Positions 1 through 8,353 of a stretch of DNA of 64,000 nt are shown one piece after another; position 1 is the first letter of the stretch, and each line of letters opens with the position of its first letter. Source of the stretch: Flagellimonas chongwuensis (GTDB taxonomy: Bacteria > Bacteroidota > Bacteroidia > Flavobacteriales > Flavobacteriaceae); contig NZ_WYET01000001.1 in NCBI RefSeq assembly GCF_013376415.1, positions 372,001 through 436,000 of the forward strand, read 5' to 3'. The position numbers were made by a program, and so were the translations under genes. The notes below the pieces were generated by a model. That model was not told where the DNA came from and ran no database searches. It was given only the letters and a program-made list of their open reading frames with translations.

Positions 1-1337
1 TTCAAGATTTCCACGTTTCTACGTCCCTTTTCGATTACGTTCAAGGTAGCGGCATCCAAATCGGAACCGAACTTGGCGAAAGCTTCCAATTCACGGAACT
101 GGGCTTGGTCAAGCTTCAATGTACCTGCCACTTTCTTCATGGACTTGATCTGCGCAGAACCACCCACACGGGAAACGGAGATACCTACGTTGATCGCAGG
201 ACGAACACCTTGGTTGAACAAGTCTTGCTCCAAGAATATCTGACCATCGGTAATCGAGATTACGTTGGTAGGAATATAAGCGGAAACGTCACCTGCCTGT
301 GTCTCGATAATTGGAAGTGCAGTTAACGACCCACCACCTTTTACTATCGATTTCAACGACTCTGGAAGGTCGTTCATATTTTTTGCGATATCATCATCAC
401 CGATAACCTTGGCGGCACGCTCCAACAATCTTGAGTGCAAGAAGAAAACGTCACCAGGGTATGCTTCACGACCTGGAGGTCTTCTCAAAAGCAAGGAAAC
501 CTCACGGTAAGCAACCGCTTGTTTTGACAAGTCATCATAGATAATCAAAGCCGGACGGCCTGTATCCCTGAAGAACTCACCGATAGCGGCACCAGCGAAT
601 GGAGCATATACCTGCATCGGAGCAGGGTCGGAAGCGTTTGCGGCAACAATGGTCGTATAGGCCAAAGCTCCTTTTTCTTCCAACGTTTTGGCGATGGCGG
701 CAACCGTTGATGCTTTCTGACCTACGGCAACGTAGATACAGTAAACCGGCTCACCCGCATCGTAAAATTCTTTTTGGTTAAGAATGGTATCGATACAAAC
801 GGTAGTCTTACCTGTTTGCTTATCACCAATTACCAACTCCCTTTGTCCACGACCTACTGGAATCATGGCATCGATAGCCTTGATACCCGTCTGCATAGGT
901 TCGTCAACGGGTTGTCTAAAAATTACACCAGGAGCCTTACGTTCCAAAGGCATCTCGTAGGTTTCGCCAGAAATAGGTCCTTTACCGTCGATAGGCTTAC
1001 CCAAGGTATCCACCACACGGCCAACAATTCCTTCACCAACGTTGATGGAAGCGATACGCTCAGTTCTCTTGACAGTAGCTCCTTCCACGATTTCTTTGGA
1101 TGGGCCCAACAATACAACACCTACGTTGTCTTCCTCCAAGTTAAGAACGATACCTTGCATGCCACCGTCGAACTCTACCAACTCCCCGTACTGGGCATTG
1201 GAAAGTCCATATACACGGGCAATACCATCACCTACTTGTAATACGGTACCTACTTCATCCAAAGAAGCGGATGCTTCGTAACCTGATAACTGTTTTTTCA
1301 AAATTGCTGATACCTCAGCGGCTTTTACTCCTGCCAT
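1..1337 (-). CDS. atpA: ATP synthase F1 subunit alpha (3' end cut by window)
   Basis: Catalytic-head alpha subunit of the F-type ATP synthase, on the cytoplasmic side of the inner membrane. The ATG lies at 1337 and the frame stays open to base 1, giving about 445 residues of a protein usually near 525, so only the C-terminal part is missing. The N-terminal reading [17 protein letters not shown] and the following [20 protein letters not shown] are typical of alpha subunits, as is the stretch [18 protein letters not shown] near the cut end. The start is only 2 bases after the atpH stop, so the two are translated from one message. Identification is secure. Confidence 0.97.
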   Translation of the reverse strand, partial: MAGVKAAEVSAILKKQLSGYEASASLDEVGTVLQVGDGIARVYGLSNAQYGELVEFDGGMQGIVLNLEEDNVGVVLLGPSKEIVEGATVKRTERIASINVGEGIVGRVVDTLGKPIDGKGPISGETYEMPLERKAPGVIFRQPVDEPMQTGIKAIDAMIPVGRGQRELVIGDKQTGKTTVCIDTILNQKEFYDAGEPVYCIYVAVGQKASTVAAIAKTLEEKGALAYTTIVAANASDPAPMQVYAPFAGAAIGEFFRDTGRPALIIYDDLSKQAVAYREVSLLLRRPPGREAYPGDVFFLHSRLLERAAKVIGDDDIAKNMNDLPESLKSIVKGGGSLTALPIIETQAGDVSAYIPTNVISITDGQIFLEQDLFNQGVRPAINVGISVSRVGGSAQIKSMKKVAGTLKLDQAQFRELEAFAKFGSDLDAATLNVIEKGRRNVEIL

Positions 1338-1339
1338 TT

Positions 1340-1879
1340 TTATAGACTATTTGTAAATTCTCTTTTTAATCCGTTCAATTTGTTCGCGATGCTCGCATCG
1401 TATTGGGTATCTCCCACCCTAAGCACAAATCCTCCGATGATACTCTCATCGATTTTATTCTCCAGGGTAACCTTATTTCCGGTGGCCTTGGTGACCGTTT
1501 CCAAAATTTTCTTTTCCAATTCGGATGTCAATGGAACGGCAGTTGTAACATAAGCTACCTCCTCACCCTTCAATTTTTCGTGAAGGATAATGTACTTAAA
1601 GGCCACTTCCTGTAGCATATCGATACGCTTGTTGCTTATCAACGTCTGAAGTAGTCCTTTGGTGATTTCGTTGGCACCTTTGAAGATTTCCAACAAACTG
1701 TTTCGTTTCACCTCTGATTTTATGATTGGGCTCTCCAACATATTTTGAAGCTCCACGCTGTCAGAAATGGTCGCAGCTATTTCCCGCATATCCTTTTCGA
1801 CGGCATCGGCCGCTTTCTTTTCGACTGCGAAATCCAAAGTTGCTTTTGCGTAACGTATGGCTGCCCTGTTTTGGTTCAT
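1340..1879 (-). CDS. atpH: ATP synthase F1 subunit delta
   Basis: Peripheral-stalk subunit (OSCP equivalent) that joins the F1 head to the b subunits. 179 residues is the normal family length. The N-terminal half is helical ([20 protein letters not shown]) and the C-terminal half ends in the family-typical [21 protein letters not shown], around residues 143-163. It lies between atpF (6 bases upstream) and atpA (2 bases downstream) in the operon. Sequence divergence is expected for this subunit, but context and the C-terminal motif make the call firm. Confidence 0.95.
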   Translation of the reverse strand: MNQNRAAIRYAKATLDFAVEKKAADAVEKDMREIAATISDSVELQNMLESPIIKSEVKRNSLLEIFKGANEITKGLLQTLISNKRIDMLQEVAFKYIILHEKLKGEEVAYVTTAVPLTSELEKKILETVTKATGNKVTLENKIDESIIGGFVLRVGDTQYDASIANKLNGLKREFTNSL

Positions 1880-1885
1880 GGTCTT

Positions 1886-2386
1886 CTAGTTCAGTTTAAT
1901 ATCGCCCAACATATCCTCGACCAACTTTTCCTGTTTGCCTTTATCGGATAGTTCCTGTTTGATTACCTTTTCGGCAATCTCCACAGATAGATTTGCCACC
2001 TGAGCTTTAATATCGGCTACGGCAGCTTTCTTTTCACTTTCGATGGTCGCTTGTGCTTGCTTGATCATCTTATCGCCTTCCACCTGGGCTTGCTCCTTGG
2101 CCTCGGCAATAATATTGGCCTTAATGTCCCTAGCTTCTTTTAACAAAACATCTCTTTCGGCTCTGGCTTCTTTTAGAAGTCTTTCACTGTCAGCAGTGAC
2201 ATTCTGCATTTCTTTCTTTGCGGCTTCCGCAGCTTCAAGTGCACCTTTGATACCCTCTTCACGTTTTTCAACTGCTCCAAGGATCGGTTTCCACGCATAC
2301 TTTCTGAGCAAGAACAAAAGAGCCACAAAAAGCAATAATTGCCAGAAAAACAACCCGAAGGAAAACTGCTCGATTAACTTTTCCAT
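1886..2386 (-). CDS. atpF: ATP synthase F0 subunit b
   Basis: Membrane-anchored stator subunit. One N-terminal transmembrane helix (about residues 8-27, FSFGLFFWQLLLFVALLFLL) is followed by a long charged coiled coil rich in Ala, Glu and Lys (about residues 40-150), which reaches up to the delta subunit. 166 residues is a normal length. Only one b gene is visible, so the stator is probably a homodimer. It sits between atpE and atpH. Confidence 0.95.
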   Translation of the reverse strand: MEKLIEQFSFGLFFWQLLLFVALLFLLRKYAWKPILGAVEKREEGIKGALEAAEAAKKEMQNVTADSERLLKEARAERDVLLKEARDIKANIIAEAKEQAQVEGDKMIKQAQATIESEKKAAVADIKAQVANLSVEIAEKVIKQELSDKGKQEKLVEDMLGDIKLN

Positions 2387-2433
2387 TTATCTTAAAATAT
2401 GAATTCTTTAAACTCTATCACTTTAAAATTAAT

Positions 2434-2463
2434 GAAGGACCATAGCCAACCGCTATGGCCTTC
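2434..2463 (-). promoter_or_regulatory. Strong hairpin between atpE and atpF
   Basis: Read on the minus strand, the arms GAAGGCCATAGC and GCTATGGTCCTTC pair over 12 bp with a single bulged T and a 5-base loop. It begins 19 bases after the atpE stop and is not followed by a solid T tract, so it looks more like an mRNA-stabilising or processing hairpin, or a partial terminator, than a full terminator. This could help raise c-subunit output, since the complex needs many c copies. The function is inferred. Confidence 0.6.
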
Positions 2464-2482
2464 ATCAATGTTTTTACGGTTA

Positions 2483-2674
2483 TTAAGCTGCAAAAAGAGC
2501 TGCGAAACCGATACCTTCAATAAGGGCTGCTGCAATCAACATTGCTGTTTGGATTTTACCAGAAGCTTCAGGTTGACGTGCAATAGCTTCCATTGCCTGT
2601 CCACCGATTCTACCGATACCCAATCCTGCTCCGATTACGATCAAACCAGCACCTACGATGTTTGGAATTGTCAT
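2483..2674 (-). CDS. atpE: ATP synthase F0 subunit c
   Basis: Rotor-ring proteolipid of 63 residues: two hydrophobic helices joined by the polar loop ARQPEASGK (about residues 32-40). The ion-carrying carboxylate is Glu53 in AALIEGIGFA. The residue after it is Gly rather than Ser/Thr, so the usual Na+-binding signature is absent and proton coupling is the likelier reading. It is separated from atpF by about 96 bases containing a strong hairpin and from atpB by 37 bases. Confidence 0.97.
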   Translation of the reverse strand: MTIPNIVGAGLIVIGAGLGIGRIGGQAMEAIARQPEASGKIQTAMLIAAALIEGIGFAALFAA

Positions 2675-2711
2675 GATATATGAATTTAAATATTAAACGT
2701 TCTATTCTTAA

Positions 2712-3851
2712 TTAATGATGATCCTCTTCTACCGCCATACCAAAATAAAGGGCGGACAGCATGGTGAAAATATATGCCTGCAATGCCGCCACCAACAATT
2801 CCAACAAGGAAAGAGCGAATGCCAACAAGAAAGACAATGGGCTTCCTATCCAGTTCTTAAATATGAACATCAACCCGATAATACTCATTAATACCACGTG
2901 ACCCGCAGTAATGTTGGCATACAAACGAATCATCAACGAAAATGGCTTGATGAAAGTTCCCAACAATTCGATGGGCGCCAATATTATTTTCATAGGAACC
3001 GGCACGCCCGGCATCCAAAAGATGTGCTTCCAGTAGTTCTTGTTCCCCGTAAAAGTTGTGATAAGGTAAGTAATCATTGCCAAAGCAAAAGTAACGGCAA
3101 TGTTATTGGTCACATTTACGCCAAGTGGGGTAAGCCCCAATAAGTTGATGACCCACACAAAGAAGAATACGGTCAGCAAGTAGCTCATGTATCTCTTGTA
3201 TTTGTGTTCTCCAATATTTGGAATGGCAATCTCGTCACGAACAAAAAGTACCAAAGGCTCCAAAAACCTTCCGACACCTCTTGGCATGGTACTCTTCTGA
3301 TATCTTTTCGCCATAGAACGGAAGACCAAAAACATCAAAAGCGCAACGGCCATGATAAAAACAACGTTCTTGGTAATGGAGAAATCCAGTGGCTTTTCGT
3401 TGGTCGGATGGGCATCATCCACTACCAAATTCTCCCCAAAAGCATCCTCGGTATGAGTTTCGTCACCGTGATGGCCACCAAAATTAATGGTTCCCTCGGC
3501 ATCGGTCTTGTATATTTTGTTGTGATAAAGTGCGTAGTGATTTCCATCCACTTCAGCTACGGCCTCACCGTGCTCAAACTGCGAAGAAGAAAAAACCTTG
3601 AGTCCATTGTCCCAAAGAATCACAGGAAGCGGGAACCCGATGTATTTGTGCTCTCCTTGGTCCGTAGTGTAGGAATACAGATTGAAGTCATACGAATCCA
3701 ACAAGTGATGATCAATATATTCCTTGATCTGGGTCTTTAAATCATGCGCACCGGTTTCAACTTCCTCTCCCTCATGATTTTGGGCCGATACAAATCCCGC
3801 AATTAAAAAAATTACGGCAACTAGTTTTTTACTGAAAAAAGAATATCGCAT
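2712..3851 (-). CDS. atpB: ATP synthase F0 subunit a with extended N-terminal domain
   Basis: Stator a subunit forming the proton half-channels with the c ring. The ATG at 3851 is preferred over the longer TTG start at 3860, because it gives MRYSFFSKKLVAVIFLI, a normal signal peptide. About 140 polar residues with several His (GGHHGDETHTED near 125-136) lie between the signal and the first channel helix near 163, as is usual in Bacteroidota but absent from the E. coli protein. The essential Arg is about residue 309 in SLMIRLYANITAGH; a conserved Gln is near 358. 379 residues. Identification is certain; the role of the outer domain is unknown. Confidence 0.96.
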   Translation of the reverse strand: MRYSFFSKKLVAVIFLIAGFVSAQNHEGEEVETGAHDLKTQIKEYIDHHLLDSYDFNLYSYTTDQGEHKYIGFPLPVILWDNGLKVFSSSQFEHGEAVAEVDGNHYALYHNKIYKTDAEGTINFGGHHGDETHTEDAFGENLVVDDAHPTNEKPLDFSITKNVVFIMAVALLMFLVFRSMAKRYQKSTMPRGVGRFLEPLVLFVRDEIAIPNIGEHKYKRYMSYLLTVFFFVWVINLLGLTPLGVNVTNNIAVTFALAMITYLITTFTGNKNYWKHIFWMPGVPVPMKIILAPIELLGTFIKPFSLMIRLYANITAGHVVLMSIIGLMFIFKNWIGSPLSFLLAFALSLLELLVAALQAYIFTMLSALYFGMAVEEDHH

Positions 3852-3969
3852 ATGATCCAACTATGGGTCCTCAAAAATTGGTGCAAAAATACATTGCTCC
3901 TTCAAAAGAAAAAAGCTTTTTCGGGTATTATTTTTTTCTTTGTTTTTTTTGATGAAAATCCGGCCTTTG

Positions 3970-4359
3970 TCACACAGTATTAAGCAGTTTCACCAAAAAG
4001 TAGGTTTCCAGAACGAGCGCAAATCCATACGGAACAAAAAAGATAAGGAACTCCAAACGCTCCAGCGTACCGTCCGCAATAAAGGAAGGATATAGAAAAA
4101 TGAAGAAAAGAGCAAACTTAAGAAGACTCCCGCCCAAAAAAAAGAAACCCAGTAAATCCCGATATTTATTTCTAAAAATGTAAATCACAAAAAAAACGAT
4201 CAAGGCCATTATGGCATTGAGCACATAACTTTTTATCAACTGAATCGTATAAAGGTTGTGCCTGTGGTTTTCCAAAAACCAAGACTGTGCGTAGAACAAA
4301 ATCAACAACCCAACTAAAAGAAAAGAGACAAAGCGGATTGGGTAATACCTAATTTTCAA
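3970..4359 (-). CDS. DUF6168-like membrane protein of the atp operon
   Basis: Small protein of 129 residues with four hydrophobic segments and a basic N-terminus. It lies between atpZ and atpB, where other bacteria carry atpI, so an assembly or ion-supply role for F0 is plausible but unproven. The only reasonable start is TTG at 4359, because the next in-frame ATG is about 50 residues in. That TTG overlaps the TGA of atpZ (TTGA), implying coupled translation. I believe this is the family called DUF6168 in flavobacteria; that name comes from memory and context. Confidence 0.75.
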   Translation of the reverse strand: MKIRYYPIRFVSFLLVGLLILFYAQSWFLENHRHNLYTIQLIKSYVLNAIMALIVFFVIYIFRNKYRDLLGFFFLGGSLLKFALFFIFLYPSFIADGTLERLEFLIFFVPYGFALVLETYFLVKLLNTV

Positions 4360-4586
4360 TCGTTGATTTTTTTGAGTTGTTGGATTACCAAATATATGGA
4401 AATCGCAACGGCCAACAGAGTGCAGATCGGCAAGAAAACATTTTCTGTTTCAAAATGGCCGTCCAACCATTTACCGCCCCATACCCCCAAATAAATAACA
4501 ACACCCATTTGAATGGCGGAACCAGACAAACGGGCGGCTGTATTAATTGTTTTTTGATATTTTTTAGGAGGCTTTTGCTGGCTCAT
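4356..4586 (-). CDS. atpZ: AtpZ/AtpI family protein
   Basis: Predicted membrane accessory protein of the ATP synthase, associated with c-ring assembly or Mg2+/Ca2+ supply in relatives. 76 residues from ATG 4586: a basic Lys/Pro-rich start (MSQQKPPKKYQKTINTAAR), then two hydrophobic helices around residues 20-40 and 50-70, with GGKWLDGHF between them, as in AtpZ. A longer upstream frame exists but lies inside the bactofilin gene. The chosen ATG overlaps the bactofilin stop by 23 bases. Confidence 0.85.
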   Translation of the reverse strand: MSQQKPPKKYQKTINTAARLSGSAIQMGVVIYLGVWGGKWLDGHFETENVFLPICTLLAVAISIYLVIQQLKKIND

Positions 4587-4983
4587 TTTTCGCGGTCGAC
4601 TGCATTTTGGTGGCAGATGTAGTACCCTTGCCCATAGTACAGGCGGCATTAAAGGTTGCTCCGGGTTCCACTGCCAATTTTGCTACACTCACAGTGCCTT
4701 CAATATATGCAGAAGATTTCAGGGAAAGAAGATCTTTAACATTGAGTTCGCCATTGAACTTGCCTTCTATATCGGCGTTCACACATTCCACTTTTCCGTT
4801 GATGTAGCCATCTTTTCCGATAACTACTTTGCCCGATGTGGTAACGTTGCCCTCCAATTTGCCGTCTATTCTAAAATCGGCCTCGGAAGTAATATCTCCC
4901 TTTATGGTAGTGTTCTTTTCAATTCTGTTGGGCTGCCCGCCAAATTCATTCATAGGTCGTGGTTTTTTGTTGTCAGAAAACAT
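4564..4983 (-). CDS. Bactofilin (polymer-forming cytoskeletal protein)
   Basis: 139-residue bactofilin. These proteins self-assemble into nucleotide-independent filaments, commonly at the inner membrane, and help organise cell shape or peptidoglycan synthesis. The core, about residues 20-110, consists of short beta-helix turns (IEKNTTIKGDI, FRIDGKLEGNVTTSGKVVIG, INGKVECVNADIEGKFNGEL), flanked by disordered tails. It sits between the SprE-like lipoprotein gene and atpZ, all in one direction, which suggests co-transcription of cell-envelope and energy genes. Confidence 0.93.
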   Translation of the reverse strand: MFSDNKKPRPMNEFGGQPNRIEKNTTIKGDITSEADFRIDGKLEGNVTTSGKVVIGKDGYINGKVECVNADIEGKFNGELNVKDLLSLKSSAYIEGTVSVAKLAVEPGATFNAACTMGKGTTSATKMQSTAKNEPAKAS

Positions 4984-5004
4984 AGTGTTCTAGGGTTTTG
5001 GGGA

Positions 5005-7536
5005 TTAAAATTGTGCTTTGTATGATTCTAAATTCTTGTGGACCTGTATAATTTTATAATTGTCGGATAAAACTACAAAATTCTCATCTTTAATGAGGTA
5101 GTCCTTATTATTTTTTATAAGCTCGGCAAAGCCTAGGGCAAAATCTTTGGATGGAAAACCATGTACCACCACAAACTCATTTTCCAAATTATAGATGTCC
5201 TTTGATATAATGTTCTTGTAATTTAGTTCGTCCACCACCTCGACCAAACGGTTTTTGAGCTTGGTCGCATTTTCATCATTTTTGATTTTGAACGGAAAAA
5301 CCACTTTCCAATTTCCTGCTCCTGTGGAACCTGTTTCTGGGGAAAACTCCTTGGTCTCCAATTTGGGGAGTTGCTCCTCTACCATCTGTTCCGCCTTTTT
5401 CCCCTCGGGATTGTTGGGGTAGGTAAGCGCCACATAGTTCAGCGCTTCCTTAAAGGGTTCAAAACCTTGCAAACGGCCAATGGCATTGGCTTTCAGCATC
5501 TCGAACTTAGGCACTATTGGGTCTCCGGTAAATTGATTGATATATTCTTCCGATCGGGTAATCACCTCCAAGAACTGTTGGTCTTCATATTGTTTAAACA
5601 ATGAGGCATACCTCGCATCAGGACTATCTGTGTTTCCGTCCAACACCGCTTGCGGGTTCAGCAAAATTTCTGCGTAGCGGGTATCGGGGTGATTGGTGAT
5701 GATGTTCTGCTTCATGCTCACCGCCAATGGGCTTCCCGATTCCTCGTAAATTTTGTAGAGATTATATTTTGATGGTAAAATCAACCGCTCTTCCGGGTTG
5801 GAGGATAGTACGCGCTCCAATTTGGCAGCGGCCAGCATATTGTCCTTAAACTTTTCTTTATATATCAACCCTAATTGATAATTGGCGAAGTTGCGCTCGC
5901 CCTTTAAACTATCTATTACAGCGATATCGGTAGGAACCTGTTCCAAGTAATAGTCGACTGAATATTTTTGGTCTTCGGTCAACACCTCATCGTTAGCGGC
6001 AATTTCCTCTCCGGTAGCTTCGGAAACCAATGTTTTGGATTTGTTGCTCCAGCGCCAATCGTCTTCAAGGCTTCTTGTTCCCCATCTGGTCTTAAAATCG
6101 TTTCTGCCGTGGCCTAGACTGGTAATATTGTAAAAATAGAACTTCCCTTGGTTCTCCTTTCCTCCCTTGCTATTGGCAAAAGTGGCAAAACCGGCATTGG
6201 TCCGCTCCAATTGTTTCTCTGCCTCAGCTTCTTCCTTTCGCTTGATCTCAGCAATGTAATCCTCGAAATATACGGTTCGCTCCGCAACCGGCATTTGGTA
6301 CAGTGTGATCACGCTATCGGCATGTTGCACAATGTCCTCGTACTTGATCACATCCTCAAGGTTGTCCAGCTTTTTACTGATGTTGCGATGTATTCTCGTA
6401 TTCTCGTTCAAGTTGGTCAGCGTGCTATCGTAGTAAGAACCCGCTAATCGATATTCGCCTTCATCAAAATAATAGTCCGCAAAGCTCTGATAGTTCAAAG
6501 CGTACAATTTGCGTTCGCCTTGGGTCGCCTGAATGGATTTATTGTAATAGGCCAAGGCCAAGCTATCCTGTCCATAGGCCATATGATATTCGGCCACTTG
6601 ACGGTAGATTTTGTCCAAGAACGGTCTATTCTCCCGGTTCTCCTCCAAATCGGTGAGGTATTCCAACATCTCCTCTCGGTTTTCCTCGGCGAGCTCCGTG
6701 TTCTGTATCATTTTTAAGTGTGCATTGATCATGTACACCCTTGGCGATTTACGGTTAAGGTCTATTACCTTATTGTAGGCATAGTTGGCACTGTCCTTAT
6801 GCCCCAATTGATCGTACAACTGCCCAATGATGAACAGGTACCTTCCCTTTTCGGGGTTCTTTTTGGTGTAGGCCTGGGATATTTTCAATTTTTGAATGGC
6901 GGTATCGGGCGCGTTCAGGTTGATGTAGCACTGCGCTAAAACAGCATTGGCATCGGCGTATTCCTGATCCTTAAGTTTCTCGTATTTAAAAAGTCTCTTC
7001 AGGTTTTTGATGGCTACTTCGGGATTGTCCAAACGCATGTTGGTTTTTTCCCGCCAAATGGTTGCCTCGTTCAACTTGTCGCTCTTGCTGTACTTTCTAA
7101 GGACATAATTGAAGGACTCCAGGGCCGGGATGTAGCGTTGGTCAAAATAGCGTGACTTTCCAAGCAAAAGGAATGCTTCGTCTATTTGCGGATTCCGCTC
7201 CTCGTCCTTAATGTCCATGCTGTGCTTTTGGATGGCCTTGGTGGCCTTTTCCTCGGCAATAAGGAAGTTGGGATTGTTGTCCTCTGAGTCGAGTTTGATC
7301 TCATCGGTCACCTTGAGGCGTTCCACGGGAAGGATTTCCCAATAATCGTCCCGGTAGTTGGCATTGATTTCTTCCAGCCCTTGTTGAAAGGCAAGGTTGC
7401 CGTTGTACAAGGTATTGAACTCGGTGTTGATGGCGTGCCAATTTCGGTTGATGAACTTGTCCTTTTGGGTGGAACATGCATTGAATGCAAGTCCTCCCAA
7501 GACCATGGCGCCTAAAAATGTGTGATGAAGCTTCAA
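5005..7536 (-). CDS. SprE/PorW-type TPR lipoprotein (type IX secretion, gliding)
   Basis: 843-residue predicted lipoprotein: signal MKLHHTFLGAMVLGGLAFNAC with Cys21 as lipid anchor, then FINRNWHAINTEFNTLYNGNLA and a long series of TPR helices (about residues 100-400 and again 540-720). The C-terminal domain (about 745-843) has alternating strands and helices. The architecture and sequence match SprE of Flavobacterium and PorW of Porphyromonas, needed for type IX secretion and gliding. The start is TTG at 7536; the next ATG, at residue 11, would leave too short a signal. Its upstream gap holds two TTATCGATAA palindromes. Family call strong; exact orthology inferred. Confidence 0.85.
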   Translation of the reverse strand: MKLHHTFLGAMVLGGLAFNACSTQKDKFINRNWHAINTEFNTLYNGNLAFQQGLEEINANYRDDYWEILPVERLKVTDEIKLDSEDNNPNFLIAEEKATKAIQKHSMDIKDEERNPQIDEAFLLLGKSRYFDQRYIPALESFNYVLRKYSKSDKLNEATIWREKTNMRLDNPEVAIKNLKRLFKYEKLKDQEYADANAVLAQCYINLNAPDTAIQKLKISQAYTKKNPEKGRYLFIIGQLYDQLGHKDSANYAYNKVIDLNRKSPRVYMINAHLKMIQNTELAEENREEMLEYLTDLEENRENRPFLDKIYRQVAEYHMAYGQDSLALAYYNKSIQATQGERKLYALNYQSFADYYFDEGEYRLAGSYYDSTLTNLNENTRIHRNISKKLDNLEDVIKYEDIVQHADSVITLYQMPVAERTVYFEDYIAEIKRKEEAEAEKQLERTNAGFATFANSKGGKENQGKFYFYNITSLGHGRNDFKTRWGTRSLEDDWRWSNKSKTLVSEATGEEIAANDEVLTEDQKYSVDYYLEQVPTDIAVIDSLKGERNFANYQLGLIYKEKFKDNMLAAAKLERVLSSNPEERLILPSKYNLYKIYEESGSPLAVSMKQNIITNHPDTRYAEILLNPQAVLDGNTDSPDARYASLFKQYEDQQFLEVITRSEEYINQFTGDPIVPKFEMLKANAIGRLQGFEPFKEALNYVALTYPNNPEGKKAEQMVEEQLPKLETKEFSPETGSTGAGNWKVVFPFKIKNDENATKLKNRLVEVVDELNYKNIISKDIYNLENEFVVVHGFPSKDFALGFAELIKNNKDYLIKDENFVVLSDNYKIIQVHKNLESYKAQF

Positions 7537-7538
7537 AA

Positions 7539-7603
7539 TTATCGATAATCTTGTGTAAGCTTAAACTCAAAATTGAGCGGATTATTATAAGGCTTATCGA
7601 TAA
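7539..7603. promoter_or_regulatory. Pair of TTATCGATAA palindromes upstream of the sprE-like gene
   Basis: Two identical 10-bp perfect palindromes lie at 7539-7548 and 7594-7603, 55 bases apart, in the 100-base gap between the ABC ATPase stop and the SprE-like start. The first is 2 bases upstream of the TTG start. The arrangement suits an operator pair or promoter control region, but no regulator can be named. Short AT-rich palindromes can arise by chance, so confidence is low. Confidence 0.3.
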
Positions 7604-7636
7604 AATGCAAGAATTTTCAGTGTCGCTTTTCAAACA

Positions 7637-8332
7637 TCAGCCCGCAAAGAAGGCTTCCAGTTCCTTCATGGTCTCAGCCGAGGTATGGATATCCTTAACG
7701 ATTTCTCCTTTGTTGAGCACCACGATACGTTCGCAAACTTCGGTTACGTGGATTAAATCGTGACTAGAGACCAATACCGTCACCCCTTCTTTTGCCGCGA
7801 GATCTTTAATGATTCCCTTTAATCGGATTTGGGTGGTCGGGTCCAAATTCGCAAAAGGCTCGTCCAAGATCACCACTTCGGGGTTCCCGATAAAGCTGGC
7901 CACAATGCCCACTTTCTTTTGGTTTCCTTTGGAAAGGTCCCGCAAATATTTTTTCTGACCCAATATCTCGCCATGGAAAAAATCTTCAAAATTGGATAAC
8001 AGGGCATCTACATCGGCCTTGTTCCTGCCACGCAGCTCTCCGATAAAGTAGAAGTATTCTTCGGGCGTGAGGTATCCTATCAGGAAGGTCTCATCAATAA
8101 ATGCGGACGTAAACGGTTTCCAATCCTCGCTCTGGTCCACTTGTACGTCCTTGTTGATGATATGGCCGGATGAAGGCTGAATCAAATCCAACAACAAACT
8201 GAAAAGCGTTGTTTTACCTGCTCCGTTGTTACCGACGAGGCCAAAGCTCTGCCCTTTGGGAATTTCCAAATGTTCAATGTTCAAAACTGTGTTTTGGCCG
8301 TAGGTCTTGGTTAAATTATGAACTGTAATCAT
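7637..8332 (-). CDS. ABC transporter ATP-binding protein
   Basis: 231-residue nucleotide-binding subunit. Walker A is GNNGAGKT near residues 34-41, the signature region is LSKGNQKKVG near 139-148, and Walker B with the catalytic Glu is VVILDEPFANLDP near 159-171, followed by a switch His in VLVSSHDL. It pairs with the DUF5687 permease 21 bases upstream, together making an exporter of unknown substrate. The short length and drug/sodium-exporter style fit the CcmA/NatA group. Confidence 0.92.
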   Translation of the reverse strand: MITVHNLTKTYGQNTVLNIEHLEIPKGQSFGLVGNNGAGKTTLFSLLLDLIQPSSGHIINKDVQVDQSEDWKPFTSAFIDETFLIGYLTPEEYFYFIGELRGRNKADVDALLSNFEDFFHGEILGQKKYLRDLSKGNQKKVGIVASFIGNPEVVILDEPFANLDPTTQIRLKGIIKDLAAKEGVTVLVSSHDLIHVTEVCERIVVLNKGEIVKDIHTSAETMKELEAFFAG

Positions 8333-8353
8333 GTATTTTTTATTAATGGTGTG

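Noticed and set aside
774..1241. Plus-strand open frame of 155 residues
   Set aside because: Antisense to atpA, whose conserved protein sequence explains the openness of the region.
3907..3922. GAAAAAAGCTTTTTC inverted repeat upstream of atpB
   Set aside because: Low-complexity A/T palindrome without GC stem; too weak for a terminator and likely chance in an AT-rich gap.
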